Shown here: in pieces, positions 56,460-64,000 of the stretch
Layout: each line of letters opens with the position of its first letter
Numbering within the stretch: position 1 is the stretch's first letter
Source of the DNA: Rhodamnia argentea
Taxonomy: Eukaryota > Streptophyta > Magnoliopsida > Myrtales > Myrtaceae
Assembly (NCBI RefSeq): GCF_020921035.1
Contig: NC_063160.1
Span: 14,473,095 to 14,537,094, forward strand
DNA: 64,000 nt
Direction of reading: 5' to 3'
The notes under the pieces: model-generated
What the model was told of the DNA's origin: nothing
Databases searched by the model: none
What the model saw: the letters and a program-made list of their open reading frames with translations, nothing else
Position numbers and translations under genes: made by a program

Positions 56460-56735
56460 ATGGCCCAAATTGTAAATATATCAAAGATGTATCTAGTTAA
56501 GTCATATATCTAGACACCCCAGAATTAATATATCTGGCCATTCCAAAAAAATCTAATCGTGAATCGATAACTGAATAAAAAGAAGAAATTCATCGCTAAC
56601 ATTTATCTATATACATGATAATTTATCTTATAAATAACGTGTCTTAACCGTCGAAATTCTTTACTTTTTTTGAAATGTTTTGTCTTATCGTGTTGTGTCG
56701 TGTCGCATTGTGTGTCGATTTCAATGCTATTTAGA
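56460..56735. repeat. Second copy of the dispersed repeat seen at 29.9-30.2 kb
   Basis: Shares 'aaaaaaatctaatcgtgaatc', an A/T-rich middle, 'cgaaattctttac' and a GTGTCGTGTCG-rich stretch with 29940-30200 in the same order. Diverged but recognisable. Confidence 0.4.
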
Positions 56736-57360
56736 CCATCGCTTCGTACCTCTAAGCAAAGATCGTCTCTTGAAAAAGACCAAATTGCCCTCTCTTAAGA
56801 AATTCTCAAACCCCAAGACTGTCAAAAACCTCAGCCTCCATCACTGCTCGCCAGACTCGCCACCTAGACTGAGCAGTGAGCCATGCCGGGCAGGGCACAG
56901 GATTTTCCCATGCTTCTAGGCCCGGGTTCTTTTTTAAACTAATTCTAGTTCAATTATTGAGAACAAGATAAAAACAATTAGAGGAAAATTAATGAAAAAT
57001 ACTCAATCAATTAAGCATGAGTGAAGTACCAAGTATATCCACAAATAATTTTGAAAAAAAAAGTACATGTACATGTACCCTAACAACAATTACACAAAAA
57101 TTACATCGGATATAAGGTCCGATAAATTCAGTGTTCTCGATGCCAAATCGTTCACCATGATTCTGATGATACATTTATCCTCGTTGTCCTCTTTTATACG
57201 TTGGCATGTCCCGCCGAAGTCAATTCTTGCCCAAAAAATCACCATGACCCACTACATCCATTTTTATTATTTTTGAACTTTGAGCAAACAAGCTAGACTT
57301 ATTGTTTTTCATGATTTGTTTACTAGCATTGAACATGAACTCCAATGGTACCTAACGATT

Positions 57361-57396
57361 CTCCTCTCCTCTCCTCTCCTCTCCTCTCCTCTCCTC
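57361..57396. repeat. (CTCCT)7 microsatellite
   Basis: Seven perfect CTCCT units, seen directly. Confidence 0.95.
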
Positions 57397-57962
57397 GTTC
57401 TTAATCTTGTTGTGTCAACGGTACATCATATGAGTAGTGAAGCTGAATTACCCCAGGTTTACCCGTGGTGTGAAGTCACAGCCGAGTAGCTACTTTGAGC
57501 GCCCAGAAACAACAAAGAGGCCGATCCGAGAACAACTAGTCCCGCCCCGAGGGAAAAGTTTAAGTCGAGATCAATCCGGCGAGAAAGAACTTACAGAAAG
57601 TTCTTGAAGCAGCTTCTACTACTTAGGTTAGGGGAAGAAAACTTTACTGGGTTATATAGTTTTCCATGATCGATTCACAGCACGAGGACTTATCTTCAAT
57701 CTCAAGGAATTAAGGGAGTGGAGTCGCTTAGCTGTGCTGCTGCTGGATGGTCAGTACAGACAAATCTTCTCATTAGGTTCGTTTAACCTCTGTTTCTCCA
57801 GAAAGTAGCCCGGGATTGGATAAAGCCAGTTGTACACAGGAAGAGAAAGCAAATCGCTTTTGTTGCTCATGTGATTCTAGTCCTTCTCATATTCATCCTG
57901 AAATACTAGATTCAAATTACCCCGTCCTGACTCCTGGGAAACTTCCCGTCCAGTTCGGAATA

Positions 57963-58024
57963 CGTCGATGTAACATGAACCTCAGAACACCTCCGTCGAT
58001 GTAACATGAACCTCAGAACACCTC
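57963..58024. repeat. Exact 31-bp tandem duplication
   Basis: The unit beginning CGTCGATGTAACATGAACCT occurs twice head to tail, at 57963-57993 and 57994-58024, with no difference seen. Confidence 0.9.
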
Positions 58025-58450
58025 CAACAAAGTGCCAGGATGAACTCGAAGTGAACATCTTCGTAAAATAAAAAGTAGACAACTGTGGCTCCTACATAAT
58101 TAGCCATGTACATTAGCCTATAATGTCCCTATCAATTTCGTGATGTCTAATGGTTTGAGGGTTGGTATTTGTAGTTGTTGAATGAGTGAGTTGGTGAGTG
58201 ATGCACAAGTTTCAGCTTCTGTCGAGAAATTCCTTCATAGATCTAGCAAAAAAAGAGTTTTGACGACTCCCAAAACATCTTTTCAAACAATGTCCATGCT
58301 TAATCCCGGTTCATGTCAACAAAAGCACACGGGACATCAGAAGGTCAAACAGGGGAGCTCCGAAAAACTACGAAATATACTCTGTTATTCAAGAATGGTC
58401 ATTCCAAAGTCCAGAAGACTGCAATTTGTCTCTGCCATGCTATGCTAGTA

Positions 58451-58600
58451 GAATCAAATCAAGATCTCCGACGATGCAGTCGCTTTCGGCCCGAAATTTT
58501 TCTCCAGTCTGCATTTTATTTCTGCAAGTCTGGTGGAATCAAATCAAGATCTCCAACAATGTAATTGCCTTCAGCCAAAATTCCTGTCCAACCCTTTGTT
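58451..58600. repeat. Diverged 85-bp tandem duplication in the 3' flank of PSAT
   Basis: GAATCAAATCAAGATCTCC begins at 58451 and again at 58536. The following words match with scattered changes (gatgcagtcgctttcggcc against aatgtaattgccttcagcc). Confidence 0.7.
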
Positions 58601-58825
58601 TCTTGGCTTATATGAGAACCAAAACATCCAAAAACTTCCCCTCCAAAAACCAGGACAGAAACCCAACTCTTCTCACCTCCCACCTCCAATCCACAGTGAA
58701 CAACAACATGACAACAGGAAAAATACAGAGAAAAAGGGGAGAAAAATACAAATAATTAAGCACTACTTTACTCTATATGAATTGAGAAACTCAAATCCAC
58801 AGTCCATGGAATTGTGGATTCAAAT

Positions 58826-60103
58826 CTAGGCATGCCTTGCCTGGAAGTCTCTCATGAAAGCAACCAGCTTCTCAACACCAGCCAAAGGCATGGCATTGTA
58901 GATTGAAGCCCTCATGCCACCCACCGACCTGTGCCCCTTGAGCTGAACCATCTTCTCCTTCGCAGCCTCCTTGATGAACTCGGCCTCCAGCTCCGACTTC
59001 TCCAACGTGAAGGGCACGTTCATCAGCGACCTAACCGACGCCTCCACCGGGCATCTGTAAAACCCTTTGCTGTCATCGATGGTCCGATACAGCAATTCGG
59101 CCTTGTTCTTGTTCTTCTTCTCCACCTCCTTCAGGCCTCCCTGCTCCAACAGGTCCTCGAACACGAGGCCGCACATGTAAATCCCGTAGCAGGGCGGCGT
59201 GTTGTACAGCGAGGCGTTGTCAGCGTGGATCTTGTAGTCGAGCATCACTGGGGTGATCCCCTGAGCGTTCCCGATCAGATCCTTCCGGACGATCACGATG
59301 GTCACCCCGGATGGGCCGACATTCTTCTGCGCTCCGGCATAGATCACCCCGAACTTGGACACGTCCACGGGCTTGGAGCAGAAATTCGAGGACATATCAG
59401 CCACCAAGAGCCCGCTTTTGTTCTTCGGCACAGGGTAGTTCTTGAATTCGACGCCGTGGATCGTCTCGTTGGCACAAATGTGCAAGAATTTAGCATCCGG
59501 GTCCTGCTCGACATCGCCAAAAGATGGGATCTTGGTGTACTTCTCGGCCTTCCCCGACCAAACCACCTTGGCCTTGCAGTACTTCTGGGCCTCCTTGAAG
59601 GCCTTGTCGCCCCAAGAGCCGGTGACGAGGTAGTCGACGGGGTCGTCGGGGCGGCAGAGGTTGAGGGGAACGGCGGCGAACTGGGTGGTGGCGCCGCCCT
59701 GGAGGAAGAGGACGGCGTACTCGGGGGGGATCTCGAGGAGGGACCGGAGATCCGACTCGGCCTTCTGGATGATGGAGGAGAACTCCTTGCCGCGGTGGCT
59801 CATCTCCATGACGCTCATGCCGGATCCGCGCCAGTTGTAGAGCTCCGACTGGGCCTTCAGGAGGACGTTCTCCGGGAGGACGGCGGGGCCGGCGGCGAAG
59901 TTGCAGACCCGTTCCTGGGCCGCGGCGGGGGGCGGCGGCGGCGGGGGCCTCGGATCTTGGATTTGGGTGGTGGCGGCGCACCTGATGGAGATGGGCTTGA
60001 GGGCAGCGGTGGGGAGGCGGGTGGCGACTGGGAAAACTGCCTTGGGGGTGGCGGTGGAGGGGGTCTTGAGGAGGATGGAGTGAGGGGAGGCGGCGGTTGC
60101 CAT
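58826..60103 (-). CDS. PSAT: Phosphoserine aminotransferase, plastidial
   Basis: A 425-residue intronless ORF. Residues 1-65 form a Ser/Thr/Ala/Pro-rich plastid transit peptide ending in a P7 run (53-59). The mature enzyme starts at about [16 protein letters not shown] enzyme marks: QGGATTQF (135-142), Asp235 in VADMSSN, Schiff-base Lys260 in [22 protein letters not shown] (301-310), and C-terminal [18 protein letters not shown] (390-407). It converts 3-phosphohydroxypyruvate and glutamate to phosphoserine and 2-oxoglutarate in the phosphorylated serine pathway of plastids. A TATA box lies 81-88 bp upstream of the ATG. A 450-codon open frame on the opposite strand is a GC-driven shadow. Confidence 0.96.
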   Translation of the reverse strand: MATAASPHSILLKTPSTATPKAVFPVATRLPTAALKPISIRCAATTQIQDPRPPPPPPPAAAQERVCNFAAGPAVLPENVLLKAQSELYNWRGSGMSVMEMSHRGKEFSSIIQKAESDLRSLLEIPPEYAVLFLQGGATTQFAAVPLNLCRPDDPVDYLVTGSWGDKAFKEAQKYCKAKVVWSGKAEKYTKIPSFGDVEQDPDAKFLHICANETIHGVEFKNYPVPKNKSGLLVADMSSNFCSKPVDVSKFGVIYAGAQKNVGPSGVTIVIVRKDLIGNAQGITPVMLDYKIHADNASLYNTPPCYGIYMCGLVFEDLLEQGGLKEVEKKNKNKAELLYRTIDDSKGFYRCPVEASVRSLMNVPFTLEKSELEAEFIKEAAKEKMVQLKGHRSVGGMRASIYNAMPLAGVEKLVAFMRDFQARHA

Positions 60104-60183
60104 GGCGGGGGAGGTGGTGGTCGGGGTGATTTTGGTGGGTGGTGGAAGTTGGTTGGTGGAGGAGAAAAGATGCGGGCGGGTCG

Positions 60184-60191
60184 TATTTATA
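60184..60191 (-). promoter_or_regulatory. TATA box of PSAT
   Basis: The minus strand reads TATAAATA in the context CCCTATAAATACGACC, giving a leader of roughly 50 nt. Confidence 0.6.
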
Positions 60192-63100
60192 GGGAGAGCA
60201 TAATGATCTTGGGATATTCTTCTTCTTCACGGAAGGAAAGGGCCAATTCCAGCCAAACCGTTTCTCATGATGCTTCTCTTTGATTTGGAGTTTGCTAGCA
60301 ATGTAGCCACACCAATCCATAGGGGGGAGTTGGTGAAGATTGGAGTCTTTTTCAAACTTCTCTTTGCTCGGATATTCTCACCCACGAATAAATTCAAAGA
60401 AGGGTATTAGTCCGTCAAATCAAAGCGACATTCATAAATTTATTTTCACAGGCTTCGAATCAAAATAAATGATCTGATAAATATTTTTCTGAAAACGATC
60501 GCCCGCATCGCTTGAAAATGATTAGTCAATGTGAAATGTTTTTCATCATCGACGATGAATTATGTCTAGATATTTTCGCAGGTGATGAAAATATTTTTAT
60601 TCATTCATTTTTGAAAACGATACAAACAATCGATTTTAAGAAAGTATTTTTTAACTCATTCATTTTTGACGATGCCAACGCATCCTAAGACTCTCGGATT
60701 GAGTAACGTGCTGTCGAATGTCATGTATGGTCTTAGGCTAGAATAGAGATAAATTCTCGATGAGCAGCAGTAAATACTCTTCTACATCTTACGTTGATTT
60801 AAGACGAAATATTCATTATTATCATTTTCCAGGGGGAGAACTACACTAAGAATCCTAGGGCGCGCATAACAACATTTCTACACTAACAATCTACTTCCGA
60901 ATTTCTGACCAAAAAAAAAATCTACTTCCGGATTATAAGTTGATTTTTCTATTTCGAAGAAAATAATTTTTTTACTTCTTTTTGGAGCAAAAAAATGCTT
61001 CAGAAATAAAACAAAAATTACATGACAAAATGGATTTCTGCTCCAAAAATTGCGTTATCGAAAAGATTTCTACATTATATTCCAGAAATGTTATCATGGG
61101 ACCCCTAAAACATTTGGCCTTGATTTGTAATCCTATTTTAAATGTTTCGATAAAAATGCATTTAAGTCCCAAATGTCTGTTTTTTTTTTTCCTACTGTTA
61201 TGTTGATTTTTTTGACATGACACCTCGAAATCTAACGTAACATTTTCTGATACTTTTTGTATTTGTATTGTCACGTAGCGCCACATTAGAAAAAGTTGAA
61301 CTTTTTTAGAAAATGAAAGGTCTGTCACAATTACAGAATTTTCAACAATAATATTCAAAAGCTCAGGCTGCGCACATGCGAGTCATGCGAGGAAACCAGA
61401 CAAAAAGGACCAATTTCTTTCAAGCATTTTCAGAACAGGTCCTCTCCCGCGCTTATTAAACAGACAATAAAATTCAACCAAAAAAAAAAACAGACAATTA
61501 TTAAGAAGAAACTAATCCCGGGCAAAAGAAAAAAGCATCCATTAATAAGATGACTCTTCTTTAATGACAATATATAATGAATATTTACGGCCTATTTGAC
61601 CAGGGATACTAGTCTACTAGTCAAGCAATACTGCGTGAACTGTGAAGTCCAGGCCTACCCAACGAGAAGCTGAAGCTGCCCTTTTATGTTTCTAAGCACG
61701 GGAGATTATTATATCCGGGCTTACCAAGCAATCGTGAGTCGAAGCTGACCCGGTGCCATCCGATCGGCGAGAGGCTCCTTTGTTCCCTTCAAATCTTTTT
61801 CTTCCCTGAAGAGATGGAATACGAAAAGAACTTATGGGGATATTCTTCCACTATACCGCAGAGTTCCTTTTTCTATTTCTCTTTGAGCTTTTTAAAGACC
61901 TGCTCAAGTCTAAAATAGACAATAATTAAGAAAAAACTAATCAGGGCAAAAGGAAAAAAAAAAAGTACTCGTTAATAAGATAACTCTTTTTTATTGATCA
62001 TTAATAATGAATATTTCGGACAGAAGACAATTCTTTTTAATCTTAATGGGAATTTTATACTGAGTGCACCCAAATCAAAACTAATGGCCATCTGTGGATC
62101 GTTACACAGAATCCTTTTCCTTGTCGAGTTGTTGGATGGTAATCGAAACGTGTTTTTTTTTCATGAAATAGTTATCAATGTCTAGCCGACCGCAACTTGA
62201 CTCTTCGGGATTACTTTTCAGCATCACTTTTTGTTGCGGAATTCAAATCAAATTTGACTCCCTCGATGGAACCTGTCTTCTAACTATGCCTACTTCCCCT
62301 GCTTCCTGAGAAAAAGGTGATAGAAAAGACAGGAAAGGGGGAAAAAAAATTATGCCAAATGAAATTTTAGCTCAATGTGTGACGTAACCTTTGAATTTTT
62401 AACTTATTCAATTTGATTTCCGAATAACTGGTGAATATTCAATGTAAACTTCATGTTCGTTCAAACAACGAATCAGCCATTACTCAATAATGATGATGAG
62501 GAGTCAACATGTCCATTTTTTATCCATCTACTTTGGAAAAGGAAAGGAAAAAATAAAGCGTTAACACGTCCATCATTATATAATAACATCAATTATTATA
62601 TCTCGAATTGAGACAAACATCTTACATGGATAACCTACGTATACCTTCCTTTTTGTCCACCGTTGTAAAAATAACTTGTTTGAAGCTATAATCCACAAAT
62701 TCCATTTAATTTGAATCAACAGGACGGTATTAAACATTTTCAAATAGTCTATAGACTAGATTATACATTTACCAATACTTCAAAGACCACATTAAATAAA
62801 TTTAAAATCCACGGACGACAGGGGCCAAAGTTCAGTGACTAGCGAAATTATCATGTCTGTCAAGTTCCTGTTGCTTGATCTCGCCAACGTGGCTATTCTC
62901 AACCCTTTTCTTCCGCGGATTATTTCAACCAAAACGAGCTTCGCCTTGATCCGCACAATCAAGTATGCACATGCTTGTCACAATCGGCTCTAGGGAAAGT
63001 AGAACCTATAAAACAGCTTAACAGTCATTAACATATTTTCCTTACTTCTGGTTTCGCTTTCCGCCAAGCTGGCGAAAAACCTTATCAAGAGTCAGTAAAA

Positions 63101-63626
63101 GATTTCGGCAACTTGAAGCAGACCATGATAGGACTTAGCGAACAGGTTGAATAATTCTAGAATGCCACTTTCAGGATGACCAGAAACCACAAGCAGCAGC
63201 AAAGAACTGTGTCAAGACTAGACCTTTTAACTTGTAAGAAACACCACAGGCTAATATATATCGCAATAAAGCATCCTAAATTTGCATACTCTATTTGCTC
63301 TGTAGTTGATGTAATAAATACCAAAAGAATTGGAACTGGAAGTGTACAAAAAATTAGGATGCTGTTGAAGTGAATATGAACCCAGGGCCAGTACAATCCC
63401 GACAAAATGCTGATACACACCTGCAATTAAATAGGCATAAAGTATTATAAAAAGTATTATAAATGCAGAAAAAGGAATCGTGGAATAAGACACATAAGAG
63501 GAGCGGGAACTAACCAGTCAGTTATCCTGTTCCTGAGAGTAATCTACATCTACAAAAATTTCTCATCTGAAAAGACATCACAAAGCAGGAGCCTGGTTTT
63601 CCTTATAATTTCCATCAACAACATTC
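60192..63626. other. PSAT promoter region and AT-rich spacer
   Basis: No gene recognised. 60890-61090 has repeated 'ctacttccg' words and A/T-rich arms that resemble an old MITE. 61490-61580 and 61915-62000 share a similar A-rich phrase (aattaagaa..aaactaatc..gggcaaa..gaaaaaa) followed by 'ttaataagat', probably an old local duplication. 63000-63626 is likely the 3' untranslated region of the right-edge gene. Confidence 0.35.
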
Positions 63627-64000
63627 TCATTTGAAAATATCGGATAGCAGGGGCCTACTACTTTCCTCCTCAACTGATACTTTCCTCTTTCTGTGCTTTG
63701 CCTCCTCCTTTAAAGCTCTTTCAATGATCAACACATTTTCCTGCTTCTTTACGTCTTCGGAAATTGATTCATGCTTCTCAGTTAGGTCCAGCTGGTTTTT
63801 AGACGCTGAATTTTCTGAAGAACACCGCTTTACTGCCTTCACTTGCTGTTTAGTTTCGCCCTTCATATCCTTAGGAATTCCATTAACCCCTAACCTTTCG
63901 CACCTTCTTTTCTTCACAACAACCTTTTGTTCAAAAGGACTGCATCTCTCCCCATCAAACTTTTGTTTTTCATCAACACCACCTTTGAGCAATTCAGAAC
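63627..64000 (-). CDS. Last coding exon of a Lys/Glu-rich protein, cut by the right edge
   Basis: An open frame enters from base 64000 and ends at a stop at 63627, about 124 codons. It is strongly charged: many KK, KR and EE pairs, for example KVVVKKRRCERL and RALKEEAKHRKRKVSVEEE, ending RPLLSDIFK. The composition suggests a nuclear protein tail, and the basic clusters could be nuclear localisation signals. I do not recognise the family, and the rest of the gene lies outside the window. The absence of stops over 370 bp and the codon-like composition support real coding. Confidence 0.5.
   Translation of the reverse strand, partial: SELLKGGVDEKQKFDGERCSPFEQKVVVKKRRCERLGVNGIPKDMKGETKQQVKAVKRCSSENSASKNQLDLTEKHESISEDVKKQENVLIIERALKEEAKHRKRKVSVEEESSRPLLSDIFK

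Larger units (their letters stand above)
55631..58825. other. Spacer between IDH and PSAT with several short repeats
   Basis: IDH promoter on the left. (ATT)n-rich run near 56071-56086. Diverged dispersed repeat at 56460-56735. No gene recognised. The right end is the 3' flank of PSAT. Confidence 0.4.

Noticed and set aside
58931-60283. 450-codon plus-strand open frame antisense to PSAT
   Set aside because: It mirrors a GC-rich PSAT coding region. Its Gly/Leu/Asp-rich composition is the usual reverse-strand shadow, and PSAT itself is unmistakable.
59490-60320. 276-codon minus-strand frame overlapping PSAT in another frame
   Set aside because: His/Pro/Arg-rich frameshifted reading of the PSAT gene with no family character.
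1-64000. CRISPR arrays, operons, bacterial promoters
   Set aside because: The window is plant nuclear DNA. The repeats present are microsatellites, MITEs and LTRs, with no regular spacer structure.

Overview
The window is nuclear DNA of a dicot plant. The evidence is GT-AG introns, organelle presequences, a pentatricopeptide-repeat (PPR) gene, a GH19 chitinase, long AT-rich spacers, LTR retrotransposons and many MITE-like repeats. The repeat style (several copies of an inverted-repeat element whose ends read like 'ttctaaac...caattcagtcc') makes me think of Myrtaceae such as Eucalyptus. That is an impression, not a demonstration. No CRISPR array, operon, rRNA or confident tRNA was seen.

Layout. 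1-7.3 kb is transposon territory. Two paralogous plant-mobile-domain (PMD) ORFs, their coiled-coil tails and a third ORF cut by the left edge all lie on the minus strand. They stand just before a plus-strand LTR (TATA box, three G-boxes, a purine-rich tract at its left border). This is best read as the 3' end of a Ty3/gypsy element, probably Tat-like, carrying antisense accessory genes. 7.3-11.8 kb is spacer with two MITE-like elements. Then follow a DUF241 gene (minus, 11.9-12.8 kb), a PPR gene (minus, 16.0-17.4 kb), a three-exon class II chitinase (minus, 22.6-23.9 kb), and a long repeat-rich spacer to 33.4 kb.

33.5-49.0 kb holds two acyl-activating-enzyme (AMP-binding) genes facing tail to tail. 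The plus copy has an 8.67 kb first intron that contains a 3.6 kb copia-type element with near-identical LTRs but no reverse transcriptase. Several motif residues conserved in its sister are changed in it. The minus copy looks like an intact AAE2. A decayed pararetrovirus-like remnant lies at 49.3-50.7 kb.

52.0-55.6 kb is a four-exon NAD-isocitrate dehydrogenase regulatory subunit (minus). 58.8-60.1 kb is an intronless plastid phosphoserine aminotransferase (minus). The last coding exon of an unrecognised Lys/Glu-rich protein runs off the right edge.

From memory of Arabidopsis locus numbers, the host genes DUF241, PPR, AAE2, IDH and PSAT match the duplicated segments around At2g17630-At2g17680 and At4g35630-At4g35650. 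The backbone therefore looks like conserved microsynteny, into which the chitinase, the second AAE and the transposons have been added. The host genes serve separate tasks (organelle RNA processing, CoA-ester formation, TCA cycle, plastid serine synthesis, defence) and need not be functionally linked.
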